Assembly (NCBI GenBank): GCA_036703255.1
Contig: DATNPL010000159.1
Coordinates: 62,001 to 126,000, forward strand
Source of the DNA: Drouetiella sp036703255
Lineage (GTDB): Bacteria > Cyanobacteriota > Cyanobacteriia > Elainellales > Elainellaceae
Reading direction: 5' to 3'
DNA length: 64,000 nucleotides
Shown: positions 44,637-53,529 of the stretch, piece by piece
Layout of the letters: each line of letters opens with the position of its first letter
How positions within the stretch are numbered: position 1 is the first letter of the stretch
Translations under genes and position numbers: made by a program
Notes under the pieces: model-generated
What the model was told of the DNA's origin: nothing
The model's input: the letters and a program-made list of their open reading frames with translations, nothing else
Databases searched by the model: none

Positions 44637-45341
44637 CTATGGCTGGGGTAGATAGTAAACAGGGCGACTTGGCAACACAGGCATCCGGAGCGTTCCAGCC
44701 AAGACCTGATTTGTGAGCGAATTATGGGTGCGATCGGCGGTAGATGACCAGAGTGAATTCAGAACTCGAACGATCTCTTGTTCGTCCAAATCGCCTTCGT
44801 AGCTAAATTCGATAAAAGTGTCGCCGCCAAAGGTTTCAAATCGATATTCAACGATTCCATATTCCTCGTCTAAGTCGTTCTCCTCATATTCGTCTTCATA
44901 TTCATCTCCATATTCATCATCTATGCCTTGCCACTGAGAGAGTGAGGAGTAATGGCTAGGTTGAGGATATGGAGAGTAGGCAGGTTGCCCCCAGTAGGGC
45001 TGAACGATAGTATAAGGACTGAGGCTTGCCTCTATTGAAGTATTCCAGCCCTCTTGGCTATCCCAGTCATCTTGGCTATTCCAATCATTGCTGTCCTGCA
45101 CCACAGACCTATAGGTATGGGTTTGCGACAATTCGTAACGCTCACGCCTAAGATCGCTTTGGGAGCCGTTTTTGAAATAGCTTTTAGAAGCCATTGGTGG
45201 AGGCGCAGATCTCGTGCGTGAAATTGCCCGCGTTGCCTGCCTGCCGGAAGGGTGCGATCGCCCTGGAGCTGGTCTTGAACGAGTTGGGACACCAAACAGC
45301 AGACGATAGAGGGCGATCGCGAGTTTACGAAGAAGGGTCAT
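44637..45341 (-). CDS. Conserved hypothetical protein with acidic Tyr/Asp/Glu tract
   Basis: This 234-aa protein has a basic, Pro/Arg/Ser-rich N-terminal third, a highly acidic tract near 120-155 (DDEYGDEYEDEYEEND) and a C-terminal domain (IVEYRFETFGGDTFIEFSYEGDLDEQEIVRVLNSLWSS, split here only by position). It ends LPSRPVYYLPQP. No known catalytic motif is visible. It lies 60 bp after the methylase gene on the same strand, so read-through from that operon is possible. Function unknown. Confidence 0.6.
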   Translation of the reverse strand: MTLLRKLAIALYRLLFGVPTRSRPAPGRSHPSGRQATRAISRTRSAPPPMASKSYFKNGSQSDLRRERYELSQTHTYRSVVQDSNDWNSQDDWDSQEGWNTSIEASLSPYTIVQPYWGQPAYSPYPQPSHYSSLSQWQGIDDEYGDEYEDEYEENDLDEEYGIVEYRFETFGGDTFIEFSYEGDLDEQEIVRVLNSLWSSTADRTHNSLTNQVLAGTLRMPVLPSRPVYYLPQP

Positions 45342-45401
45342 TGGTTTTGAACTTTGGAGCGCCTGCGGGCTAATGGGCAGTCGGCTAATTTTATGCGAGT
45401 T

Positions 45402-47705
45402 TTAGGCCGATGAACTGCGCTGTTCGGGCTGTTGTAGAGATTTTGGCATGCGATCGATCTCTTTCTCCGTCAGTTTGTATAGCTCGCATACATGATGATC
45501 AATGGCTGCTTCTAAACGCGCTATCTCTGCTCGAATAGCTTCTGGGTTAGGCGGGAGGAGATCGAGCTGATCTTGCAGCAAGAGGCGATCGCTCACCCAG
45601 TCTATGATCTGCTCATAGCTCTGGCGATCGGCTGGATTAGCGAAGTTAGGCATCCACAGAGGCAACTGTCGTAGCTGAGGTGTGCCAACTCTCAGATAGC
45701 CCCCCTGGAGGCAGTTTCCGGCAAAACAGCGCTGAAAATACAGGCTCAGCAGACGGCTGTTGAGCAAGCCTAAGAGATAGCGCAAATCTAGGAGCGGACT
45801 TGCCCGAATCACCGAAGTTGATTTGCCCGCCAAGACTGAACCGATCGCATCTAGCCCACATTCCAGCACTTGAGATAAACCCGCCACAATAATTTTGGGT
45901 TGCTGAGCCTGCTGTTTGCGCTGAGGAGACAAATGGACGCTGTGGGAGGCAGCCAGAATCGGATGCTGATAGACTTGCCCCAAGTAGCGCAGCGGCTTTT
46001 TGCCCCACAAAAAGCAGTAGCGATCGATCGTGCCGCTGTTGACGAGCTTCAAATCTTCGGGAGCGATCGTGGCGCTGTCTTGTATCCAAGGCTGAAGGGC
46101 GTATGCCTCAGCAACGGTGGCAGCTCCGGTCACTTGAACCCTGTCTCCAATGTCGCCAAGGGCTGGCAAGCTTTGCTGGATGCGATCGATCCAGGCCAGC
46201 GGCTCTCCGGTCACGCCCATTTGCCAGGGCTGCGAGGTGTGCTTGAGCAAGAGCCGACCTGTTGCGCCTACTTGGTCTAAGCTCTGCATCCGCTCATAGG
46301 CGATCGATTTTGGTGGTGTCACGGCACTCGGCTCATCTCGTTTTTGAGCCACATACACCAAGGGATAGACCGCCGCCCGAAAGGCAGCCACGCCAGAATA
46401 GTCGCGAATGGACAGCAGATCCGCTTGCTGCATCAGGAGCGATCGCGCCCCGGCGGCATAATTGGCCGAAGCCAGCTTGTTCGGCACAACTAAGCTCGTT
46501 AATCCGCCCGGTTTGCAAAGTGCCAAGGCTTTTTCGATAAATACACAGAAGAGATCCCAGTTGCCAGCAGCCGTCTGGTATCGGGCTGTACAATAGCGTC
46601 GCCAGTCAGGCAGATGGGTGGTCATGCCTTCTGAGTCCAGATAAGGCGGATTGCCAATCACCAAATCAAACCCACCCGATCGCAAAATTTCTGGAAAAGC
46701 CTGATGCCAGTCAAGCGGGCGATCGCGTTCTGCATTCAAGCGCTTGCCACAGGATTTTGAAGCAGCAGGATCTAGCGCATCCAGATCGGGCGCAATTAAG
46801 GCATTGCCGCACTGAATGTTTTGGCTGAGATCAGGGACAGGAGAGCGATCGGGCGAGTTTTGCCGCAGCAGCAGATATAGCCCTAGCTTTGTCATCTCGA
46901 CGGCTTGTGGATCGAGATCAACGCCATAGATATGGGTGAGCAAGAGCCGCTCTCGCTCTGGGCGCGTCAGATGCCACTGCCCGTCTTCGCCTCGCTCGAT
47001 CGGAGAAGGGCGATCGGCACTTGAGCGATCGCGTTCCCAGAAATCGGCCTCCAGGCTGTACATTCGCAAATGCCAATCCAGCAGAAATTGGTAGGCAGAA
47101 ATCAAAAACGCGCCACATCCGCAGCTCGGATCGAGCAGGGTCACGGGTGAGGGCACAGATAGCCGTTTACCCAGCGTCATCTGCAACATATAGCTGACGA
47201 TCGCCTCAGGCGTATAGTAAGCGCCTGCCGATTTGCGGCTGTGCAGCGGCTTCGGCTTGGGAGAATTGGGGAGGGCTACAGCACGGCATCCCAGCACCTC
47301 TTCGGCTAACAGCATTTCGTGAACCTGTCCCAAAACTGCGATCGAAAGACTCTGGCTCGTTGCACAAGCCGCTAGACTGTCGATCATCTGGCTCAGCAGA
47401 GGATCGGGCAGGTGAATCAGATCCAGCTCAGAGAGTTGACTCCAAGGCATTTGCGTCGTTTGCCAAAGCTGCTTGAGCAAGCCCAGCACAGCGTCTTGCG
47501 GTAGCCGCCTGAGTGAACCCACCTCCAAGAGTCCGCGCTGCTCCCAGAGGCAAAGTGCCAAAACGCGCAGAATTAGCGATCGCGCCAGACTGCCGTTTTG
47601 TACTGCGCCAGATTGCGCTTCAGAGGCGACACTGGATGCAGTATTGAGCTGAGAAACGATCGCCCGGTGCCAAGACAACGCCAGTTTTGGTAGGTCAGCT
47701 TTCAT
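45402..47705 (-). CDS. Eco57I-like N6-adenine DNA methyltransferase
   Basis: This 767-aa protein has motif X YYTPEAIVSYML, SAM motif I DPSCGCGAFL (Asp192) and catalytic motif IV NPPY at 352-355 (DLVIGNPPYLDSEG). A C-terminal target-recognition-like region follows (LRYLLGLLNSRLLSLYFQR... GYLRVGTPQLRQLP). The N-terminal 160 residues are helical and show no PD-(D/E)XK nuclease motif, unlike true type IIG enzymes such as Eco57I, which are also longer. It is therefore probably a methylase without built-in cleavage. The ATG overlaps the SRAP stop by 4 bp (47702-47705). Confidence 0.88.
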   Translation of the reverse strand: MKADLPKLALSWHRAIVSQLNTASSVASEAQSGAVQNGSLARSLILRVLALCLWEQRGLLEVGSLRRLPQDAVLGLLKQLWQTTQMPWSQLSELDLIHLPDPLLSQMIDSLAACATSQSLSIAVLGQVHEMLLAEEVLGCRAVALPNSPKPKPLHSRKSAGAYYTPEAIVSYMLQMTLGKRLSVPSPVTLLDPSCGCGAFLISAYQFLLDWHLRMYSLEADFWERDRSSADRPSPIERGEDGQWHLTRPERERLLLTHIYGVDLDPQAVEMTKLGLYLLLRQNSPDRSPVPDLSQNIQCGNALIAPDLDALDPAASKSCGKRLNAERDRPLDWHQAFPEILRSGGFDLVIGNPPYLDSEGMTTHLPDWRRYCTARYQTAAGNWDLFCVFIEKALALCKPGGLTSLVVPNKLASANYAAGARSLLMQQADLLSIRDYSGVAAFRAAVYPLVYVAQKRDEPSAVTPPKSIAYERMQSLDQVGATGRLLLKHTSQPWQMGVTGEPLAWIDRIQQSLPALGDIGDRVQVTGAATVAEAYALQPWIQDSATIAPEDLKLVNSGTIDRYCFLWGKKPLRYLGQVYQHPILAASHSVHLSPQRKQQAQQPKIIVAGLSQVLECGLDAIGSVLAGKSTSVIRASPLLDLRYLLGLLNSRLLSLYFQRCFAGNCLQGGYLRVGTPQLRQLPLWMPNFANPADRQSYEQIIDWVSDRLLLQDQLDLLPPNPEAIRAEIARLEAAIDHHVCELYKLTEKEIDRMPKSLQQPEQRSSSA

Positions 47706-48424
47706 CGAGAGTTTTGAGCGAGAGCCGGATCGTCATGCGCCGCGTCAGAAGGGTTGACCTCCAGAGGCGCAATACAATCTGGCGTCTCATGTCGGGGATT
47801 GTTGACTTGGGTACTTACCGGATAAGCGGTCATTTCAGCCGCTGCATAGGGGCGCAGCAAGCTCTGGAGGCGATCGCCACTGTTTTGCGGATCAAGCCAG
47901 GCGTCGTAATCTTGGGGTGCGAGGATCACGGGCATGCGATCGTGAACGGGACGCATCAGATCATTAGCTGCCGTGGTGATTACCGTGCAAGATTCAATTT
48001 CGCTGCCCTCGGCGCTTTGCCAATGTTCCCACAATCCAGCAAAGCCAAAGGGTTGGTGATCCTGTAGAGAGAAGTGCATTGGCTGCTTGCCCTTTGCCAG
48101 CTTTTGCCACTCATAAAATCCGTCTGCAAGCACCAGACAACGCCGCCGCTTAAACGCAGCCCGAAACGAAGGCTTTTCACTCAAGGTTTCGGCTCTAGCG
48201 TTGATCATCTTTGCCCCTATCTTAGGATCTTTGGCCCAGGATGGAATTAGACCCCAAGTGAAATGGGTGAGCTGCCGTTCCGCTTTTTCTTCAGACGAAC
48301 GAACGGCCATCACGGGCTGAGTTGGGGCAATGTTGTAGCGAGGCGCAAACATTGAAGGGATCGGCAGGTTGAGGGAATGGGCGATCGCATCAGGTGATTG
48401 AGTCAGGGTAAATCTGCCGCACAT
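47702..48424 (-). CDS. SRAP (YedK/HMCES) abasic-site-processing protein
   Basis: This 240-aa protein begins MCGRFTLTQ, so Cys2 is available as the nucleophile after Met removal. Other family motifs are YNIAPTQPVMAV, WGLIPSWAKDP, NARAETLSEKPSFR, ADGFYEWQ (catalytic Glu) and MPVIL. SRAP proteins crosslink to abasic sites in single-stranded DNA and shield them during replication. The gene lies 29 bp after the nuclease gene and overlaps the methylase gene by 4 bp, so the three are very likely one operon. Confidence 0.95.
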   Translation of the reverse strand: MCGRFTLTQSPDAIAHSLNLPIPSMFAPRYNIAPTQPVMAVRSSEEKAERQLTHFTWGLIPSWAKDPKIGAKMINARAETLSEKPSFRAAFKRRRCLVLADGFYEWQKLAKGKQPMHFSLQDHQPFGFAGLWEHWQSAEGSEIESCTVITTAANDLMRPVHDRMPVILAPQDYDAWLDPQNSGDRLQSLLRPYAAAEMTAYPVSTQVNNPRHETPDCIAPLEVNPSDAAHDDPALAQNSR

Positions 48425-48453
48425 GACTAAAGCCCTCTCTAAGAATCGATGCT

Positions 48454-49248
48454 TTAAATACTCAGCACCAATTGTAGACCCGCTTCGGGCTTGGCATCCT
48501 CTGGCAAAGGATCAGGCTCGGCGCGCATCGCAGGGCAATATCTGGCATAGGCACAGCGATCGCACTGTCCACCGGGGAAAGGCAGCCAGCGCTGATCTTG
48601 ACGCAGCTCAACTGCCAGATCGCTAATTACAGCCTCTACCCGTTGCCGATGCTCGACGCTGGCTGGGAAGCAAATCTTTTCACCTGTGCGTAAATACAGC
48701 AAGCTCAACTGCTTGAGGTTTTTCTGATAGCGCTGCTCTAGCGCCAGATAGTATAGCCCAATCTGTAAATCGACTTCATCCGATTCCATTGCATCGACTT
48801 CTTTGGCAGATTTGTAGTCGATTAGCTCTAGCCCGTCACCCAAATAATCGAGGCGATCGTATCGTCCTGACAACACAAACTCCAGATTTTCGGTACGCAA
48901 CGTTCCCTGGATTTTGCCCTCGACCGCTACAGGCTTTCGCATGGCGGACTGGTTGGCAATGTAGGCGTAGTAATAGCGCCGCAAAATTCCCCGACCCTCG
49001 TTGATTTGGGTACTGGTGAGGTCTTTAGTCTGCTGACCCCAGCAATATTCAATCCAATCCATCCGGGGAATAGGATCTTGATAGTGCCAATCTTGATAAA
49101 TTTGCGCCAAAGCCTGGTGTAGAGATGTTCCCAGGACGGCTGAGCCGTAAAATGCAGCGCCTTCCACCTTTCGCTCATATCGAAAGTAATACGCACGGGG
49201 GCAGCGATAGTAGCTTTGAAGCTTAGCAGCAGACAGGAAGTAAGGCAT
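48454..49248 (-). CDS. PD-(D/E)XK nuclease of the Cas4/RecB type with Fe-S cysteines
   Basis: This is a 264-aa protein. SAAKLQSYYRCPRAYYFRY carries the first cysteine; LSGRYDRLDYLGDGLELIDYKSAKE holds the active-site Asp and the Asp-x-Lys. The C-terminal GGQCDRCAYARYC gives three more cysteines, as in AddB/Cas4 iron-sulfur nucleases. It is probably a single-strand exonuclease. There is no cas1/cas2 and no CRISPR array nearby, so a general DNA repair or defence role is more likely than spacer acquisition. It is the first gene of the operon with SRAP and the methylase. Confidence 0.9.
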   Translation of the reverse strand: MPYFLSAAKLQSYYRCPRAYYFRYERKVEGAAFYGSAVLGTSLHQALAQIYQDWHYQDPIPRMDWIEYCWGQQTKDLTSTQINEGRGILRRYYYAYIANQSAMRKPVAVEGKIQGTLRTENLEFVLSGRYDRLDYLGDGLELIDYKSAKEVDAMESDEVDLQIGLYYLALEQRYQKNLKQLSLLYLRTGEKICFPASVEHRQRVEAVISDLAVELRQDQRWLPFPGGQCDRCAYARYCPAMRAEPDPLPEDAKPEAGLQLVLSI

Positions 49249-49298
49249 AGTCTCTAAACCCGGCGATTGACTTCTGGAGCCATCCCCTGTTTAGAGAT

Positions 49299-49327
49299 GC
49301 ACCCACAGATACAAGATCTGCGGGTGC
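49299..49327. other. Hairpin upstream of the nuclease operon
   Basis: GCACCCACAGAT pairs with ATCTGCGGGTGC in 11 of 12 positions around a 5-nt loop. It is 50 bp upstream of the nuclease start and 190 bp after the small HMA-like gene on the same strand. No U-run follows on either strand. It is a weak terminator or a leader structure. Confidence 0.45.
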
Positions 49328-49518
49328 GGTCTGTCGGGCATGACGCTACTATCATGCCACTAGATATAGGATTCGGCTAGGTTCTTTTGTATTAATTTTC
49401 CCTATATGTAGCGTAGGAGTCAAAGCTAGTCTTTTGAAGGCAAACAAAGCTAGGCGCAGAGAGCAGTCGCGCCTCCCATCACTGGACGCCATGATAGCTT
49501 GATTTGCTCAACTTGCTC

Positions 49519-49719
49519 TTAACCGTTGGTAATTTGATGCCCTGCCGCAACGATCAGTTGTTTGAAGGTCGTTTCAGAAGCTTGAGATTCGACGGTTACT
49601 GTTTTTGCTTCTAAATCAATGTCTACTTTTGCTTCAGGCTCAGAGGTAAGAATGGTTTCTCTAAGCGATTTTGCTGCTTCAGGGGTGCTGAGGGTTGGGA
49701 CTTGTAGTTTAAGAGCCAT
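49519..49719 (-). CDS. Heavy-metal-associated (HMA) fold protein without the CxxC metal site
   Basis: This 66-aa protein matches the small ferredoxin-like HMA fold: LKLQVPTL, helix EAAKSLRETIL, AKVDIDLEAKTVTVES, helix TTFKQLIVAAGHQI. At the place of the metal-binding CxxC (after VPTL) it reads STPEAA, and no cysteine occurs anywhere in the protein. Copper chaperone function by the usual mechanism is therefore excluded. It stands alone, with about 240 bp of apparently empty sequence on each side. Confidence 0.75.
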   Translation of the reverse strand: MALKLQVPTLSTPEAAKSLRETILTSEPEAKVDIDLEAKTVTVESQASETTFKQLIVAAGHQITNG

Positions 49720-49964
49720 ATTTTGTTTAACGATGAAATTCCAAGCTCATCATCGGACTTTGCCCTGAGCGGCGCATTTAGCTACAGATAGAGTTTTAAG
49801 GCATCTTTTGAGGGAGAAGGTTTAAGAAAGAGAAGAAGGCGACTTATTAGATAACAGTTAAATGAGGTATGCGGTGCTGGAAGGCGATCGCAGACACCCA
49901 GTTTATGAATATGACTAGGGCTGTTTCCATATCGCTCAAGCTGGAGCTTAATCGATCGCCCCTT

Positions 49965-50192
49965 CTATTCCTCTTCTTCTAAATAAAGCCGAACAAAATC
50001 TCTTGCCGCTTCAGCGTTTAGCTTCTGGAGGGCATTTTTTATAGTAAATACAGCTTCTGCTGAAGGATCTCTTTCTTCGCTAACCCAACGACTCACATTA
50101 GAGCGATCGATTTCCATCGTGGCTGCAAGTTGATACTGACTGATACTGTATTGCTCTAATACTTGCCTAAGGGCTTTGCCTGCTCTTCCCAT
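49965..50192 (-). CDS. Small XRE-type HTH regulator (copy 1)
   Basis: This 75-aa protein is almost only a helix-turn-helix: LEQYSISQYQLAATMEIDRSNVSRWVSEERDP, then a helical tail ending LYLEEEE. It is a clear paralogue of the 80-aa protein at 61362-61604; both begin MGRAGKAL and share IDRSNVSRWVSEERDP. No toxin gene adjoins it. The divergent neighbour at 50339 is 147 bp away. Confidence 0.85.
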   Translation of the reverse strand: MGRAGKALRQVLEQYSISQYQLAATMEIDRSNVSRWVSEERDPSAEAVFTIKNALQKLNAEAARDFVRLYLEEEE

Positions 50193-50338
50193 GCCCTCGA
50201 TTGTGTCAGAGAGTCTTGACGGCGTAAACGATGTAGATCAGCACCTAAGTGACAATCAGCATCTATTGGTGTATGGTGATTAGATGACGATTAGCAACTA
50301 TCGCGATCGTCGTTACCCTAATTAACGAGTCAACTCCT

Positions 50339-50587
50339 ATGCTCAAAGGCTTTATTCCCAATCCTGATCAATGTCCTGACCGTGCAACCTTGCCGATCGC
50401 GAATTGGAGGCGCGATCGTGAACCCGTCCAAATCATTGTCATGGGTTCCGAGCAAGGGATTGAAACCATGATTCATAGGCTTTACCTCTGCCGTTTTGCT
50501 GAAGTTCACGAATGGACTATTCTGCTTCCAGCTCCCGTTCCTGGAAAGCTGATGCGTAGCCTGACGCGGTATGTAGATTTGAGTTAA
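50339..50587 (+). CDS. Small conserved cyanobacterial protein
   Basis: This is an 82-aa protein with ATLPIANWRRDREPVQIIVMGSEQGIETMIHRLY and FAEVHEWTILLPAPVPGKLMRSLTRYVDL, each shown as separate blocks. I recall similar short proteins in other cyanobacteria with the pattern P-NWRR-REPVQVIVMG and FAEV-EWS; function is unknown. The antisense frame (50330-50626) was discarded because this strand gives the family-like sequence. It sits 153 bp upstream of the SbcC-like gene. Confidence 0.65.
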   Translation: MLKGFIPNPDQCPDRATLPIANWRRDREPVQIIVMGSEQGIETMIHRLYLCRFAEVHEWTILLPAPVPGKLMRSLTRYVDLS

Positions 50588-50740
50588 CGCAGTTTTCTGA
50601 TCTTCCTGCGCTAGTTGCCGTTCCAAGTTGCAGAACTTTTGCCAAAATCAGTAGAGTTGGGGTGATTATTGTGGTGCAAATGTTCTACCCTGAAAACAAC
50701 GCTCTGAAAACAACGGTTCCTGAGGTAAAGGCAGATCAGC

Positions 50741-53509
50741 ATGGAAATTCTTTCGGTGACGCTGAAGAACTTTAAATCTCATAGCGATCGCCATTTTGCC
50801 TTTCAGCCTGGAACTAACGCCATTTGCGGTGAGAACGGAGCCGGAAAGACAAGTATTTTAGAAGCGATCGCCTGGGCCATGTTCAATCACCGGGGCGGTT
50901 ACAACAAAGAGGATTTGATTCGCAATGGCTCGAATAGCGCCCAGGTGACGGTCGCGTTCATTTCCAACCGTGATGGGCGTACCTATGAGGTGCAGCGCTG
51001 CACGACCAAAGGCTACACGCTGTATGATCCGCAATTGGATACGAAGCTAGATTATAAGCATATTGAAGATGAGGTTTTGCCCTGGCTGCGGCAACAGTTG
51101 GGTGTCGCCCCTGGAACCGATCTAGCGCGGCTGTTTGCCAATACGATCGGCGTTCCCCAAGGCATGTTTACAGCAGATTTTTTACTGTCTTCAGAAAAGC
51201 GTAAGCCGATCTTCGATGCTGTCCTCAAGGTTGAGGAGTATCGGATGGCCAATCAGCAGATGCTGTCTCTAGAAAAGTACAGCAAAGCTGAATCTGAAAG
51301 CCTGGAACGCTCGATCGTCCAATATGACGAAACCCTGCAAGACTGGGAATCATTGCGCGATCGTCGCCTGTTCATGAGCCGTGAAATTGCCGCCAGCGAG
51401 GCCGCTCTTTTGGCCTTTCAGACTGAGTTGGCAGCGCTGCAAGCTGAAAAAGAACGGCTGACGGCACAGGCGCAGCAGGTTCAGCAAACTGCGGCAAAAC
51501 TGCAAACGTTGACGGCACAAATTGAAGGCAAGCAGCCTGCGATCGTCTTGCTGGATCAGTCGGTGCAGCGTGCACAAGCAGCCGTGCAAATCTGTCAGGA
51601 CAATCGAGAGAGCTATCAAGCCTATCTTCAGGCTGAAGCAGAGCTGAAGGCGCTAGATCAGCAGGCGAAGCAGCGGCAGGGAATTCTGCGTCAGCGAGAA
51701 ATACAGCAAAAGACGCTAACTGATTTAATCACCCAAATGGCTAAGCTTGATGTCAGGCGAGAAGCGCTAGACAAAGCCGCCACAGATTTGGAGCAGCTCC
51801 GGCCTCTGATTGCCCAGCAAGTAGAGCTAGAGCAGCAGCAGTTGAGCCTGATGGAGCAGCTTAACCAGCTGCAAGCTTTGAAGCCCGAACAGCAAAATCT
51901 GGTGCGGCAGATGGCCAAGATTCAGGCAGAGCAAACCCAACTCAGCCGCGAAATCGAACGCATCCGATCGCTAGAGTCTGCCATTAGCCGAATTCCTGAC
52001 CTAGAGCAGAAGCGCGATCGCCTTCAGGAACAGCTCAGCCGCGTAGAAGCCGCCAAGCAGTTTGAGGCAGAGCTGCGGCAGTTGGTCAGCCAAGGGGAAG
52101 ACCAGCGCGATCGGCATCAATCTCAGGCTGAGCAAGCGTTAGCCACCATTCAGGCCGTACAACAAACGGTGCCGCTATTAGCAACGGCTGCTATAGAGGC
52201 AGCGCTGACGGCCATTCGTTCAGGGGTCAAACTCAACACCGATTTGCTCAATGCCCTCTGGCGAATTCTGGCAGATTTGTCAGAGCAGATTTCAGTGCCC
52301 AAGCTACAAGAGCAGTTGCGCTATACCAAAACTCAGCTAGATGCCTTGTATCAGCAACGGGCAGAATTTGCCACGCTGAAGGCAAAGCTTGCCCAGCAAA
52401 GCCACTGGCAAACTGAAGCCGCCCAAATTCAGGAACGCATCGACCAAATTACCTTGGCGCTTAGCGCCGAACCCAACTGGCTGCAACAGCGATCGCAGCT
52501 CATCACCGATCTGAATCAGCTCGCCAACCCTAAAGGGCAAGCCCATCTGCTAGAGCGAGATTTGAAACAAGCTGCCGCCCTTAGCGCCCAGCACTCTGCG
52601 CTGAAAGCCCAATGCACCACGCTGGAGGGGGCGATCGCTGCATTAGAGTCGCACTTGGCGCAGTTTGCCGAACTCGAAGACCAGATGGATCAGCAAAAGC
52701 AGTTCCGCCAAACGCATCAGCCCACCTACATGGTTTACATGCAGCACCGGAATGATGCTAATCAGCTTGTCAGGCTGCAAGCCGACTTGCAGTTGGCGAC
52801 TGAGCAGCTCAGCCAGCTCAGTGCAGCGCAAAAGACGCTACAAATCGAGTATGAGCAGCTTAGCCAAACCTATGATCCGCAGCAGTGGCAGCAAATCCAG
52901 GCCCGCTATGAAGAAACCCGCAGCGAGGCCGATCGCTTGGCCGGAGGCTTGCCTCAGCAGAAAAAGCTGATGGCACAGCTCGATAGCCAAATTGCCACGC
53001 TAGAAGCGGTTGCCGAAAAGCGCGATCGGGCACAGACCGATCTGAAGCAAAAAGAGAAAGTTCGTAAGTTTATCAGCTTTGCTCGCAAGGTCTACAAAGA
53101 AGCAGGGCCGCGCATTACCGAACGGTATGTGCAAAGCATCTCCCGCGAGGCCGATCGCCTATTTCGAGAATTGCTCAACCGACCCAATGTGGCATTGGAA
53201 TGGACGCGAGACTACGAAATTATGGTGCAGGAAGGGGCGCATAGTCGGCGCTTTATCAACCTGTCGGGGGGTGAGCAAATGTGTGCGGCACTGGCAGTAA
53301 GGCTAGCCTTGCTGCGGGTTTTGGCCGATATTGATATTGCTTTTTTTGACGAACCTACCACGAATATGGATCGCCCCCGCCGAGAAAGCTTGGCAGAGGC
53401 GATCGCCAATATCAAAAGCTTTCGACAGCTGTTTGTCATTAGCCACGATGACACCTTTGAGAAAATCACGGAAAACGTGATCTTAGTTGAGCGCGACGCC
53501 CTAGAGTGA
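50741..53509 (+). CDS. Rad50/SbcC-like SMC-family ATPase lacking a zinc hook
   Basis: This 922-aa protein has an N-terminal ATPase half with Walker A GENGAGKT at 30-37, a long coiled coil in two arms, and a C-terminal half with LSGGEQM at 841-847 and Walker B FFDEPTTNMD (Asp870-Glu871). The D-loop and the final ISHD complete the site. Rad50 and SbcC have a CxxC hook at the coiled-coil apex; here the apex region (HQPTYMVYMQHRNDAN) has none, and no CxxC occurs elsewhere. No SbcD/Mre11 nuclease gene is next to it. It is probably a DNA repair or DNA-end-binding ATPase. Confidence 0.88.
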   Translation: MEILSVTLKNFKSHSDRHFAFQPGTNAICGENGAGKTSILEAIAWAMFNHRGGYNKEDLIRNGSNSAQVTVAFISNRDGRTYEVQRCTTKGYTLYDPQLDTKLDYKHIEDEVLPWLRQQLGVAPGTDLARLFANTIGVPQGMFTADFLLSSEKRKPIFDAVLKVEEYRMANQQMLSLEKYSKAESESLERSIVQYDETLQDWESLRDRRLFMSREIAASEAALLAFQTELAALQAEKERLTAQAQQVQQTAAKLQTLTAQIEGKQPAIVLLDQSVQRAQAAVQICQDNRESYQAYLQAEAELKALDQQAKQRQGILRQREIQQKTLTDLITQMAKLDVRREALDKAATDLEQLRPLIAQQVELEQQQLSLMEQLNQLQALKPEQQNLVRQMAKIQAEQTQLSREIERIRSLESAISRIPDLEQKRDRLQEQLSRVEAAKQFEAELRQLVSQGEDQRDRHQSQAEQALATIQAVQQTVPLLATAAIEAALTAIRSGVKLNTDLLNALWRILADLSEQISVPKLQEQLRYTKTQLDALYQQRAEFATLKAKLAQQSHWQTEAAQIQERIDQITLALSAEPNWLQQRSQLITDLNQLANPKGQAHLLERDLKQAAALSAQHSALKAQCTTLEGAIAALESHLAQFAELEDQMDQQKQFRQTHQPTYMVYMQHRNDANQLVRLQADLQLATEQLSQLSAAQKTLQIEYEQLSQTYDPQQWQQIQARYEETRSEADRLAGGLPQQKKLMAQLDSQIATLEAVAEKRDRAQTDLKQKEKVRKFISFARKVYKEAGPRITERYVQSISREADRLFRELLNRPNVALEWTRDYEIMVQEGAHSRRFINLSGGEQMCAALAVRLALLRVLADIDIAFFDEPTTNMDRPRRESLAEAIANIKSFRQLFVISHDDTFEKITENVILVERDALE

Positions 53510-53529
53510 TCCTAGAGTGCGCTTTGGGC

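Noticed and set aside
45402..47705. Complete type IIG restriction-modification enzyme
   Set aside because: The N-terminal region shows no PD-(D/E)XK motif and the protein is shorter than Eco57I-type fusions.
48454..49248. Cas4 as part of a CRISPR system
   Set aside because: No other cas gene or repeat array is present; the same nuclease fold with four cysteines is common in repair proteins.
50330..50626. 98-codon minus-strand frame opposite the small gene at 50339
   Set aside because: The plus strand gives a protein with the pattern of known small cyanobacterial proteins; this one does not.
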